A stretch of 64,000 nt of DNA, taken from contig CM064420.1 in assembly GCA_032690845.1 (NCBI GenBank), positions 64,778,707 to 64,842,706 of the forward strand. The letters run 5' to 3'. Positions within the stretch are counted from its first letter, which is position 1. Every line of letters begins with the position of its first letter. The translations under genes and the position numbers were made by a program. Below the pieces are notes generated by a model. That model made no database searches. It had not been told where the DNA came from and was given only the letters and a program-made list of their open reading frames with translations. The DNA is from Eleusine coracana subsp. coracana (lineage: Eukaryota; Streptophyta; Magnoliopsida; Poales; Poaceae). Shown here piece after piece: positions 33,983 through 45,100 of the stretch.

Positions 33983-35525
33983 TGTAGGATCGAAGGACCC
34001 CGGCTAGAGGGGGGGTGAATAGCCGAATTAAAAATTAAATGCTAACTATCCGACTAATTGCGGAATTTAAAGATAATTGGATAAAAGCAAGCACAAGACA
34101 ACTAAACCTAGGTTTGAACTAAAGTAGGTTGACAATCCTAGGTGACATACATCATGCAACTTCTAGTATGTAAACAACAAAAGAACAACACGACAAGAGA
34201 CAAAGGATATTTTCCCGTGGTATCGGTGATTTGCCGATCACCCCTAATCCACGTTGAGGTGGATCCAAGCGTATGATGTGCTACTCCCCTCAAGTATCCA
34301 CTTCTCCACCACCAAGAAGTGCTCACAAAGAACAACTTGAGATATAACACAATCAATACCTTGAACCTCTCCAAACCTCGATTCCACTAGGGTTGCTCTT
34401 CACCACTCCGACGAGGCGAGCACCGCACCTCTCACAAGAGTCCGGGCCTCCTTCACACACTTCTTGAAGGGCTCACGGATTTGACTCCTCCAAGCCGTCT
34501 AGGAGGCGACAACCTCCAAGAGTAACAAGTCGATGACGCTTGCTTGAGGATCCCAAGTGCCACAATGCTCAACTCACTCAAGTTTAGGGCACTCACACTC
34601 ACACACTTGCAATCTTTCCACTAGGACTTTGTGTGAGAGAGGAATAAGCTCCAAAGGGTGTACAATACTTTTCAAATGGCCAAGAGAGCTACTATGCACG
34701 AGATGGAGGAGGTATAAATAGCCCATTCTTTAAAAACTAGCCGTTACAGCTTTCTATGCGCTGGACGGTCTAACCGTGACTCCACACGGTCGGACCGTCG
34801 TACAACCCAACGGCTAGTTTGACTTTCAAACTTGCTCTGACACGAGCCTGACGGTCAGACCGTCATTACCCACGGTCAGACCGTCGGGACACTTTCAACT
34901 TTCACCCAAGAACAAATTCTCTGTTGACACCAGACAAGTGACGGCGGTCAGACCGTGGCTTGGGACGGTCAGACCGTCGGGCCATCTCCCGAGTCACCAG
35001 AGAACTCAATCATCTGGCCGTCTCTGGGGAGCATCCATGGTCAGACCGTGGATCCCGACGGTCAGACCGTCGGGCCACCACCCGAGCCACCCGAGGACCT
35101 ACTTCTCTGGCCGTCTCTGGGAGGCACCTACGGTCAGACCATGGATCCCCACGGTCAGACCGCCAGGAGCGTTCTGCCAGCCCTCCTTTCTATATCCCTT
35201 AGCTGTCTCTCAACGAACCACTCACAACGATAGGTTTTGAGCATTTGTGGCAACCATGGATATTCAAGGTCATCTCATCGACCCCTCTTGATAGTACGGC
35301 ATTTAACCTATAATCCGGTCACTCAACTCTAATCTCCTTGTGACCGGCAAAACAGAAAAAACCCTATCAAGATACCTTTGCCTTGAGTCATCCATATGTA
35401 TACCACTTCGTCCATCATTCCATTTCTTATTATGACTACAACCACAATTATCTCAACAACGTAGTTAGTCAAAAATAAAGGTCATCATTAATTAACAAAA
35501 CATTAAAGCGGACCTAGATGCTTCA
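33983..35525 (-). repeat. 5' LTR of the Sirevirus-type element
   Basis: This is the 1,543-bp partner of 23335-24877, with the same ends, palindrome array and TATA-like element. Confidence 0.93.
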
Positions 35526-35530
35526 ACGGT

Positions 35531-35560
35531 CGGATATTATCCGTCCCATTTTCATCCCTA
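35531..35560. mobile_element. hAT-like non-autonomous element, right end
   Basis: It carries the inverted terminus matching 22919-22933. The two parts are separated by the retrotransposon and its 5-bp target duplication. Confidence 0.75.
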
Positions 35561-36736
35561 CCCGCACACCGACCTGCCTGCCGCGCGCGTCGTAATACGG
35601 CGATGGTGGTCGGTACAGGGCACCTTTCAAAAGTCGTGGCCTGTGTGACACGTCCGTCCAGGAGAGAATAATGCTCTACGTACATCAGTATTCTGTATAC
35701 GCGTTGACCCTACTTCTACGTCTTCTAGAGCCTGTGTGGACGCTCGGATATATATAGCGCTATAAAATTAAGCCGTCCGTTCTACGTTAATACAAGGAAT
35801 ATGATGAATTCATTCTTCTTTATTAACCCTCAGGATAATTTTGTAAACTTCAGTGAGCCATCTGGTTCCATGTTGACCTTTTTGTTACTCATTATAAGTA
35901 CGAAATTGTGGTGGTTTCAAGCCTTTTAGCTCAATTCTCTCCTCTCACGAATAATTTATGAGTCAAAATACACACAAAAAAAAATAACGGAAAGCTAGAC
36001 CATATGGCGCGTGACGGGGTTTATGGTTTGGTCTGGAAGCAATTAGCAGCCCCAGTACGAAAGGAGACCGCAACCGCAAGCCACCGCAAAAGAACTCCCA
36101 ACAGCAAAGCGAGCAGAATAATCCACGGGTCCGCGCAACCGTTCCAGTCGGATTCCATTCCATTCATTCCTCTTCCCCCGCGTCTTCGATTTCGTCGTGG
36201 AGGTACGCTCCTCGCCCTATAGGCTATAGCCCCCTTAATCCTCAGCGCCGCCTACTACCCCCTTGTTTGGATCTTCATCTGCCTCCTCCTAATTACGGGT
36301 TCATAGTCCAGGGCTTCTTCCAGGCGTCGGTCCACTCCGTTGCGCTGCCCTCTACTGGTGCTGAACTGCCTTGGGGCGGAGATCCCTCTGGGCTTCACCG
36401 ATTTCTTCGCCTGTCGGTGAGTGAACCCTAGCTTGCTTGCGCGGATTGTTCTAGGACTACAATTCCTTCTGTTCTTAGGGGCCTTTCGTTTGTGACGCAA
36501 ATCCATTCGAAGACATGTTCCAAATTAGGCCGTCTGCAAGATCGATCATCTATATGAAGTGCGGGTGTGGTTTATTTTCCCAAAATTTTGGGTTAACTTT
36601 GCTTGAACCCCCCATGTCCCCTAGTTAATTCAACCCCTTAGTTTTTAGGTTGCTCACATCTACTGTATGTTAATCTGAATTCTGACAGTGTGTGGTTCCT
36701 TTTTTATGTTATTATTTTGCAGTTTCTGCAGCGAAA
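35561..36736 (+). other. Intergenic DNA and probable 5' leader with intron of the TOM1-like gene
   Basis: Most of this stretch has no recognisable feature. GGAG|GTACGC at 36203 and TTTTGCAG ending at 36722 could bound a leader intron of about 520 bp, just before the ATG at 36737. This is inferred from splice consensus only. Confidence 0.4.
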
Positions 36737-39574
36737 ATGAGTGACAACCTGATGGATAAGGTCAGCGCCCTCGGCGAGCGCCTCAAGATCACTGGAACGG
36801 AGGTCAGCAAGAAGATGACAGCCGGGATGAGCTCCATGAGCTTCAAGATGAAGGAGCTGTTCCAGGGCCAGACTCCGGCTGACAAGATCGTCGAGGATGC
36901 CACCTCGGAGAACCTGGACGGGCCAGACTGGAACTTGAACCTGGAGATTTGTGATATGATCAACGTGGAGAAGGTCAATAGCGTGGAGCTCATCCGCGGG
37001 ATCAAGAAGCGGATCATGCTGAAGGATGCTAGGGTCCAGTACCTTGCCTTGGTACTTCTCGAGACAATTGTGAAGAACTGTGAGAAGGCCTTCTCAGAGG
37101 TTGCGGCCGAGCGCGTTCTTGATGAGATGGTCAGGTTGATTGATGACCCTCAGACGGTAGTGAATAATAGGAACAAGGCCCTTATGATGATTGAAGCTTG
37201 GGGAGAGTCTGGTGATGAGCTCCGCTACTTGCCAGTGTATGAAGAAACCTATAAGGTACAATAGCACAATCCCACAAGTGTTCATTTTGTTTACACTGGT
37301 TTCCTTTAGCAAGCAAACCGAACTGGTCATATTATGCTTCAGTTAGTTCATTCTACCACACGAAATTGAGTTCGCTTTTATTTCCTTGTGCATGCCACCC
37401 AAAAATAATTATTCTGAGTTGTTCCGTGGTACAAGAATAGAACATAATCTGTTTTAGGAACAAAAATGCTGAATTCTGCGATATTACTTGCTTCATGGAA
37501 GTATGCAATCACTGAGCTATTTAATTCTTTTACACATGATATATCGTGTACTTTTCTTCATTGATATTATGGTAAAACTTTATACATGGCCACTTTAAGT
37601 TTACCAATGGCTTGAATTGAGGATACTTTTGGCAGCAGTTTTATCATTTGCCTTAATTCCCGCATGATTATAGTAATTTACATTTGTGTTGCTCCCTCTA
37701 TTCTTTCTCATGTGATCAATTTAGGCATTAACACAGCATCTACTTGTCTTCACCCATTACTTTTTCTTATCATGTTTTAGACCAGTATAATTAAAACTGG
37801 TGACGTGTGACTAATTGTGATACAATGGATCCCCTGCCTTACTGCCTAGCACGTCAATGCCGCTGGTGTGTGGGCCCAGAGTCCAACTGGTCCCACATGA
37901 CACTGACAGTGTCGTGACGTACTACTCAGCCGAGTCTCATCCTATCTTCTAATAGTGTTATTATATATTTGTGGTTAAACTTTTAAATTCTTAGGTGCAC
38001 ATACTGCAGGCCAATAATGTTATATAGGGAGTACTGCAGATGATCAATATGATTTCTCCTTTCACCAAATGTTCTATACATTAGTTACATAGTAGTCCTT
38101 TTAAATTTCTATAGTAATTAAAATGTCAAGGAACTGAACCTAGCTCGGTTGGTTAAGGGTGTGGATGTACACCCTGACCACCCAGGTTCAAGTCCTCTTT
38201 GATGCGAATTTGGGTGCCTATTTTTCTTCTTAATTAAATGCCACCTAGTTCCTCCTAGGTTGGTCAAGTTTTTTTGTAATTAACATGGGACTTCCTTCTT
38301 GTATAGAGCTTGAAATCAAGAGGAGTGCGGTTTCCTGGACGTGACAATGAGAGCTTGGCCCCCATATTTACTCCACCACGATCAGTTGCTGAAGCTGAAG
38401 TTGATGCAGGCTTTCCGCAGCAGGCATATGAAGATGTGCATGTTCATACATATACTGCTGAACAAACAAAAGAAGCCTTTGATGTTGCTCGTAACAGCAT
38501 AGAACTTCTTTCTACTGTTCTCTCTTCTTCCCCTGAGCAGGATGCTTTGCAGGTAATTAGATTTTGTGTCGTTGTTCCAAGTTTGTTTGCCTATTATTTT
38601 TACTCGAACTGCTTAGGATTTTTGCACATGATGCCAACATCTATTTCCATGCTTCAGATATTTTCCGCATAGACATTTTGCCATCAAATGTCTTGAAATT
38701 CTGTTATTCCTTGCTCTGTTGTGTTGATGAGTGTGAAACACTTGAGCAGGCGGACATGTTCCATTTGTCATTCTGATATTAGACAATAAAAAAGATGAAG
38801 CAATTTTTTTATGTCTAACAATGCATTTTCAGATTATGTTGATTGTCAATAGATATGATGCACATTTTTGTATGGTCGTTTAAGAAGTCAGAATGACTGA
38901 AAACTCTGTGGTGCTTAGTATAGCAAGATATGTTAATTTCAATAAAACAATTGGGGCGGCTTCTTTAGTTGTTCATACTGGACTAGTTTTATTTTATTCT
39001 TGTACTTTATGTGCTGTGCATACAGCCCTAACTGCTTTCTTACGGCCAAGGAAGAAAACAAAAAATATACCAAAGCTCCTATTTGTAAGCACGTGAAGTG
39101 AAAAGTACACTCTGCTAAGATTAGTGTTTGACTAGTTTTGTTACCACTGCAGGATGACTTGACAGCCACTCTTGTCTTGTGCAACAATGCTACCAATCTC
39201 AGCACACTATCCAGAGAATCATTGAGACGGTTGGGGATAATGAAGCCGTGCTCTTTGAGGCCTTGAGTGTGAATGACGAGGTCCAGAAAGTGCTATCCAA
39301 ATACGAAGAGATGAAGAAACCCAAGGCCTCTGAGAATGCAGAACAACGGCCAGTGGTCATACCGATTGCCACAGAACATGAAGATTCCACTGCTGTTGGC
39401 AATGAAGATGATGCTCTGGTCAGAAAATCAGCTGCATCTAGAGCTAGGTCTGGTGGAGATGATGATATCCTTGATGATCTCGATGAGATGATTTTTGGCA
39501 AGAAAGGAGGAAGCAGTTCACAGGAAGGGCCGAAAAAGGAGGATTCGAAGAAAGATGACCTGATAAGCTTTTAA
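36737..39574 (+). pseudogene. TOM1-like (TOL) VHS/GAT protein gene with frame-breaking 5-bp duplication
   Basis: TOL proteins bind ubiquitinated membrane cargo and pass it to the ESCRT pathway. Exons: 36737-37255, 38307-38552, 39153-39574, with clean GT-AG ends and phase 0 junctions. Exon 1 encodes the VHS domain (WNLNLEICDMIN, VELIRGIKKRIMLKD, MMIEAWGES); the GAT domain spans exons 2-3 (EAFDVARNSIELL, QCYQSQHTIQRIIE). In exon 3 the unit CTTGT is repeated (39171-39180), which shifts the frame and gives a stop about 45 bases past the GAT core. The shifted-away frame stays open to 39574 and is well preserved, ending KKDDLISF. So the lesion is recent, or a sequencing or assembly error. If the sequence is correct, the product would lose part of GAT and the tail. 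Confidence 0.8.
38126..38275 (+). mobile_element. tRNA-derived SINE in TOM1-like intron 1
   Basis: An A-box-like stretch (TAGCTCGGTTGGTTAAGG) and B-box (GGTTCAAGTCC) are followed by a body ending in a run of T. Flanks GTAATTAAAATG (38114-38125) and GTAATTAACATG (38276-38287) are a 12-bp target duplication with one mismatch. The family differs from the SINE at 5152. Confidence 0.75.
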
Positions 39575-39936
39575 AAACCTTCGTATAGTGCCATCCAGTA
39601 CTTGCTGTTTTATGGTGCTGACTGGTATCTTTATTCAGCCTGTAGAACAATTGCACATTCACTAGGATTTGGATCGTTTGTTTATTCGGATACGATCATA
39701 TCTGTGCCTTTACGGTTTGTTAAGTATTTGCACCTTATTATATATTCTGGTTTCGTGAATGAATGCCATAGTTGTAACTTGTATGAGGTGGTGAATTATG
39801 CCTCTGGGAAAAATATGTTCAGTATCTGGAATTCTATATCTTCTCTCCTTTCGTCAGTGATCCACTGTTGTATTTATATCTGCGTTTATGATTTGGTTTA
39901 TGGAGCAAATTCGTTATATTGTCAGTATGGTGTGAT

Positions 39937-41228
39937 CAGGGTTAACATAATCAGGGTTAACCGGCCGGTTAACCCGATTAACCAACAAACCGGTCCGGGC
40001 AGGTTATCCCGGTCGGCCGGTTAACCTCCGGTTCGGATTTGAAATTTTTAAAAATTTAAAAACATTTGAATCCAATATTTTGTAAAAAAAACTAGAAGAA
40101 TAATAAGAAAATATGGTGAAAAAATGGAATCAAAATCATGGGTGTTGATATATGAAAAAAATATGTAAAAAGAATAAAGGAAAAAAATAGAAAATTAAAC
40201 CTTATTCATTCATGGAGGCCACATCCGTGCCTTGTCCTATCTCCTCCTCGCGTATTCTTCCCTCCCCGAGCTACCTCTGCCGCCTTGCCATCAATCTGTG
40301 CCGTCGGACGCCGCAGAGCTGCCGTTTGTCTGTTGTTTGGCCGGACGGGTGGAGGCGGTCGGCTAGCCGGCCGGCCAGCCCGGTTAGTCGGATGGAGAAG
40401 TTGGTTAACCGATCGAGCGAGGGAGGTTAGCCGTTGCTTCTGGTGGTGACCTTTGACTCCCCGGGCAGCTGGCGACGTGAGTGGTTAGCCGGCCTGGGAG
40501 GTTGGTTAACTGGCAGGAAGGCGCGGTTAACCTCCGACGGCGTCCGGTTAGCCGCGCATAGAGGTAAGGGTTGTTTTTTTCTGTCTCTTTTTTTTTGTTA
40601 ATTTAGATAGGAAATTTAGGTAAGCATGTAGTTAATTTAGGTAGCCATGTATAGTTTAGATTTTGAAACATAAATAATTTAGAAAGGCAAAAAACATATT
40701 AAACATCTAGCATATTATGATTTATTGTAATATTGAAGTAAGAAATTGTATATGTCATTTGTGAAAACCCATTGTATTTGTAGAAATTATTTGAATTCTT
40801 TGTATCCGACACTTCTATTTGTGGAAACTCATTGTATAATTATTTGTGGAGAATCATATGTGGGACAACTATATTTTGATATTTTATATAGCACAATATA
40901 GTTGTACTATATTATATGAACTCAATATATTATGTATTGGTGCCTAATATTATACTCAATATCTAGAAAAATATCATGCCTCATTTTTTCTATTATTTAG
41001 ATCATTTTTCTATTTTTTTCTCTATCAGTCGGGTTAGTCACTACTGTCACCGGTTAACCTGACTAACCAACCGGTTAACCGGTATAACCGGTCGGTTAAC
41101 CGGCCAACAACCGCACGTCACCTAAATCAAATTTTGTCCGGTTAACCGACTGGTTAAACCAGTTAACCGGTTAACCCGTGAATCGGGCCCAGCGGGTTAT
41201 ACCGGCCCGATCGGTTATGTCAACCTTG
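39937..41228. mobile_element. 1.29-kb hAT-type element with GGTTAACC subterminal repeats
   Basis: Perfect 8-bp target duplications GGTGTGAT lie at 39929-39936 and 41229-41236. The ends are inverted: CAGGGTTAACATAA on the left and, read on the minus strand, CAAGGTTGACATAA on the right. Both subterminal regions are crowded with GGTTAACCGG-type palindromes, probable transposase binding sites. The middle has a GC-rich block (about 40200-40560) and an AT-rich block. No transposase was seen, so it is non-autonomous; the GC-rich block might be captured host DNA. Confidence 0.85.
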
Positions 41229-41236
41229 GGTGTGAT

Positions 41237-42046
41237 CTCTCTATTTTCCTACATGCTTACCCAACTGGCTATGAAGTGGCTGATCATGAGAGAAAGATCA
41301 GCAAGTCGTTTGATATACATTACTACTCCATTAACGGCACGCATGAACCTCCTCCTCTTCCTCCGGCATGGGAGCCGTGGTCAGCGGGTGGCGACAGAGA
41401 GGGCAGACGGCGTTACAGCGGAGCCACTCGGAGATGCAGTGGTGGTGGAAGGCGTGGGAGCAGAGCGTCGCCCTGCGCATCTCGTTAACGCGGAAGTCGT
41501 TCAGGCAGATAGAGATGGCGCGCGCGCTCCTCACCCCAGCGAGAGCCGGAGAGCGACCCGTCCCTGTTGCAGGCTCAAGATGGCGTCCTGAGTCCTGACT
41601 GGTGGCGTCGAAGCGAGCACGGTTGCTACTGCGGGGGCAATGAGCGCCGGCTGGGCGTCCAGAGGGCAAAATTTGGGTTCGAGACCCATGCGGGCGTGTC
41701 GTCGGGGCGTGAAAACTTCATATGAACACTGTACACGTATGAGTATGACGCCAAACTTCATAGGATCTGAGTTTCGTCAGGGGTGGGAAAACTCTATACA
41801 CGCAATAATCCGACTGGCTACATGGAACGTGGGATCAAAACCTGCCATTCTTGTTTGATAGCACATCATCACGCAATTGACTAATTGAGGGAGCACTCGC
41901 ATACAAAAATTGTGAACATGGCAAAGCACACGAGTCATGTTCGACAGGCACACGAACACATGAGAAACGGGGACACACACATATCCTTGCCTTGCCGGTA
42001 ACAAATGTTCTAATTGCGACATGGCAAATTGCCGGTATCGAATCCT
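41237..42046. other. Short intergenic stretch between the hAT element and 4CL
   Basis: It holds the RING-H2 remnant on the minus strand and about 300 bp of 4CL 3' region. Nothing else was recognised. Confidence 0.4.
41331..41669 (-). pseudogene. RING-H2 finger fragment lacking its first zinc ligand
   Basis: The frame contains ICLNDF, then LCSHAFHHHCISEWLRCNAV and CPLCRHPL, an almost complete RING-H2 finger of the ATL type of ubiquitin ligase. The residue expected to be the first Cys of the C-x2-C pair is Ile (AISIC instead of C-x2-C). There is no recognisable membrane segment upstream in frame, and the whole ORF is only about 112 codons with a non-homologous-looking N-terminus. It is probably a decayed copy or fragment beside the hAT element; a short functional gene is less likely. 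Confidence 0.5.
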
Positions 42047-44884
42047 TCAAGCGCTCGCCGCAGCGGCGAGTTTCGCTTTCAGCTCTCTCCTCAGTATCTT
42101 CCCTGACGCCGACTTGGGGATGGAGTGGGCAAAGTACACCTTGTGCAGCCTCTTGTAGAACACAACCTGGATGGAAACAGTCGAGTTTAGGCAGTGCAAT
42201 CAACAACGGGAAATAACCGAGATAACGCTTGCAATGGGAGGCCAACTAATCACCTGCTTGGAGATGTACTCCTTGATGGCCTCCTCGGCGATGTCGGAAT
42301 CGTCCGCGCGGACCACGAAGGCGACCGGGACCTCGCCAGCGGCGTCATCCTTTTGCCTGCAATGAACATGTTCATGTCTAGTCAGGCCGATCCGTTCTTC
42401 CAGCAGCGATGCTGCTTGCTGTGCTGATGCTAGATTGCTAGTAACGGAAATGGTAGGTGGTCTTACGGGACGACGGCCGCGTCGGCGATGGACGGGTGGG
42501 CGAGGAGCAGAGCCTCGAGCTCGGCCGGAGGAACCTGCATCCCAGAGTTGCAACTTGTCAGGAACTGACACGGAAGTCTGAATCACTTTGCAACATGTTG
42601 ACGTTGTCGTCGTTACCTGGAAACCCTTGAACTTGATGAGCTCCTTGACGCGGTCGACGATGAAGACCTCATCATCGTCGTCGACGTATCCGATGTCGCC
42701 GGTGTGCAGCCATCCGTCGACGTCGATCGTCCTCGTCGTTGCCTCCGGGTCGTTCAGGTACCCTGCCCAGGTTGCGCCGTGCACGACAACACTCTGATGA
42801 GCCCAGTTGCTGAATCGTACAATATGCGGGCAATCGTACGTGTGGCGTGTGGTCGCTCACCTTTCATGATCTGCGGGCCGCGGATGCAGATCTCGCCGGG
42901 CAGGTTGCGGCCGAGGGAGACGCCCGTGTCCGGGTCCACCACCTTGAGCTCCGCGTTGCGCACCACCGTGCCGCACGACCCAGGCTTGGCCGGCGAGGGC
43001 TCCTTGGCGAACTCCGGGCACATGGACAGCACCGGCCCCGCCTCCGTCATCCCGTACCCCTGCAAGTTGTGCGGCGCGACCAGATCAGTCGTTATCAACG
43101 TCATGATGCGCGTCCCTATTCGTGTTTAAAACCACAACAGCCTGGCCGTGCGCCGGGTCGGGTCGGGTTGGTGGAACGAGAGGCTTAGATTGGCTACGGC
43201 TGCAGTGAGTGACCCGGGCTACACGTTGCGATCGCCTCTTGAATGCGTCGATGCGCACCCGCCTGGGTCCTGTCGACAGAAATAGAATAACCGCTGATGT
43301 CCGGGGCTGCGATGTGATGCACGTGAACATTCGTCAAGGCCTTTGTAGCCCTCCATCCTCCATCCGTGCAGCACGCAGCCACGCACCCAGCGAGTTTTTC
43401 TTTTTCCCCTAAAAACATGGATGCGCGCCAACGTTGGTGTCTGGTCTGATGTTGTGTTCTATCGAGTGGTTCCAGAGCGTAGCAGGTACTGGCTACGTTT
43501 TCAATCATGCAAGTACTGCTAGTTCAATAGTAACTAGCACACCAAAAACGTGTCGTACTAACTTGTAAATTATTAACCCCGTTCAAAAAAAATAAGTTGT
43601 GAATTATTAGGAACAGCTCTGCAGGAACGAGTGACCAGCAGAAACGGACCTGGTGGAAGATGGCCTGACTCCAAGTACTATAGTACCTAAGTTGTCGATC
43701 GAGATTCCAAAAGATGAAACTAGTGCACGCTAAAAGTGTGTGTAAATTATCAAGCGCAGTATTATTCCAAGGAACTTGAGGAGGGACCAGCAGAGACGTA
43801 CCTGGCCGAAGACGGCCTGCGGCAGGCGTGCCCGGAGCGCGTCCACGAGCTCCTTCCCGAGCGGCGCGGCCCCGGACAGCACGATCCGTATGGAGCTGAG
43901 GTCGTGCTTCTCGAGCGCCGGGTTCTTGGCGAGCGCGAGCACGAGCGGCGGCACGACGGCGGCCACGGTGACGCGCCACCGCGCGATGCCCTCGAGCATG
44001 GCGGCCATCTCGAAGCGCGGCATGAGCATGACCGCGGCGCCGGCCCGCAGCGCGCACAGCAGCACGGAGTTGAGCGAGAAGATGTGGAAGAGCGGGAGCA
44101 CGCAGAGCGCCACGTCCTCCCCCGCGCGCATGTGCAGGTTCGGGTTCGCGCCGTCCACCTGCTGCGCCACGCCGCACACCTGCCCGCCGTGCGTCAGCAC
44201 CACGCCCTTCGGGAGCCCCGTCGTGCCCGACGAGAACGGCAGCGCCACCGGGTCGTCGGGGGATATCTTCACCACCGGGAGGATACCCACGTCGGCGGAA
44301 GTGACCAGGTCCCAGAACGACACGCAGCCTTCTTCCGGCCGCGCGTCGTCGTCGTCGTCGATGGTGACCACGGTCAGGTCGACCGTGCCGAGAGTTGGGA
44401 AGAAGGGCTCGTGCCGGAGCTTGTCGACGTAGGCGGACTGCGTGACGATGAGCTTCGCTCCGGAGGCCTTGAACTGCTTGTGGATCTCCTGCGGCGTGCA
44501 GAACGGGTTGGCGGCGGTGGTCACGGCGCCGAGGATCGACGCGCCGAAGAAGGCCAGCACGAACTCCACGGAGTTGTGGAGCAGCACCATCACGCGGTCG
44601 CCCTGCGCCACGCCCAGACCGTGCAGCGCCGCGGCGGCCTTGCGGCACAGGAGGTGCGTCTCGGCGTAGGTGTACGTGCGCCCCGTGGCCGCCGCGATGA
44701 GGCACGGCGCGTCCGGGAGCTCCGAAGCCCGGGCGAAGCAGTACTCGTGCAGGGGCAGGTGGCGGGGGATCTCGATGTCGGGAAGCTTCGAACGGAAGAC
44801 GGTAACCTCCGGCTCGGACACCACCGGCGTGACAGCTGCCGGCGCTGGTGGTGCCGCCACCTCCGGTGCAGCCACAGTGATCAT
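42047..44884 (-). CDS. 4CL: 4-coumarate:CoA ligase
   Basis: It activates 4-coumarate and related hydroxycinnamates to CoA thioesters through an acyl-AMP intermediate, feeding lignin and flavonoid synthesis. Exons on the minus strand: 44884-43802, 43059-42861, 42762-42617, 42534-42467, 42356-42254, 42166-42047. They total 572 codons plus TGA, with all junctions GT-AG and in frame. Box I SSGTTGLPKGV is at residues 218-228 and box II GEICIRG at 416-422; both are intact. The C-terminal domain keeps the catalytic-type lysine in PKSASGKILRRELK. The N-terminus (SKLPDIEIPRHLPLHEYCF) strongly recalls rice Os4CL2, from memory. Exon 1 is very GC-rich. The start is the first ATG, before TVAAPE. An AC element and TATA-like sequence lie upstream. 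Confidence 0.95.
43560..43609. repeat. Microinsertion: A-tract flanked by 16-bp direct repeats, 4CL intron 1
   Basis: AACTTGTAAATTATTA (43560-43575) is repeated as AAGTTGTGAATTATTA (43594-43609). The 18-bp insert is ACCCCGTTC followed by an A run. Confidence 0.6.
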
Positions 44885-45063
44885 CGCGTCTGCTTTTCCC
44901 TTTCAAGAAACAGAGGCGATCTTCACGGAATGCTCAGCGGCGAACAGAGCCTAGTAGACTACCTGCACAGACAATTTCACGCTGCTGTTGGTTGTATTAC
45001 TGGTCAGTGCATGGGCTTAAGAACATGCAAGAACTTTTTGAGACCAAGAAGCAGCGTGCGATT

Positions 45064-45073
45064 GATATAAATA
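45064..45073 (-). promoter_or_regulatory. TATA-like element of the 4CL gene
   Basis: The minus strand reads GTATTTATATC about 185 bp upstream of the ATG. It is an AT-rich core in otherwise GC-balanced DNA, at a suitable distance for a leader of about 150 bp. Confidence 0.35.
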
Positions 45074-45093
45074 CAGAAGCGGTGAACGGAGGT

Positions 45094-45100
45094 GGTAGGT
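45094..45100 (-). promoter_or_regulatory. AC element (MYB site) upstream of 4CL
   Basis: The minus strand reads ACCTACC, the AC-I element bound by R2R3-MYB regulators of phenylpropanoid genes. It is just upstream of the TATA-like element. A 7-base match can arise by chance, but the position fits co-regulation of lignin genes. Confidence 0.45.

Larger units (their letters stand above)
23335..35525 (-). mobile_element. Full-length Sirevirus-type Copia LTR retrotransposon
   Basis: The 12,191-bp element has two 1,543-bp LTRs (23335-24877 and 33983-35525). Each begins TG and ends CA, and 5-bp target duplications ACGGT lie at 23330-23334 and 35526-35530. The minus-strand order from the 5' LTR is primer site, gag, pol (protease, integrase, reverse transcriptase, RNase H), a third ORF, polypurine tract and 3' LTR. 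Integrase before reverse transcriptase marks Copia. The third ORF after pol and the palindrome arrays mark the Sirevirus group. About 27 LTR differences (near 1.8 percent) suggest insertion somewhat under one million years ago at commonly used grass rates; this is a by-eye estimate. It lies inside the hAT-like element. Confidence 0.93.

Noticed and set aside
41655..41690. A SINE B-box at GGGTTCGAGACCC
   Set aside because: There is no matching A-box at the right distance, no tail and no target duplication, so chance is the simpler explanation.
43524..44906. A 460-codon minus-strand frame overlapping 4CL exon 1
   Set aside because: Alternative frame of the same exon, with low-complexity Arg/Ala-rich translation. 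The frame with both AMP-binding boxes is the real one.
43736..45070. A 444-codon plus-strand frame opposite 4CL exon 1
   Set aside because: It is the antisense of a GC-rich exon. Its Arg/His/Val-rich product has no family features, and the minus-strand 4CL reading is unambiguous.
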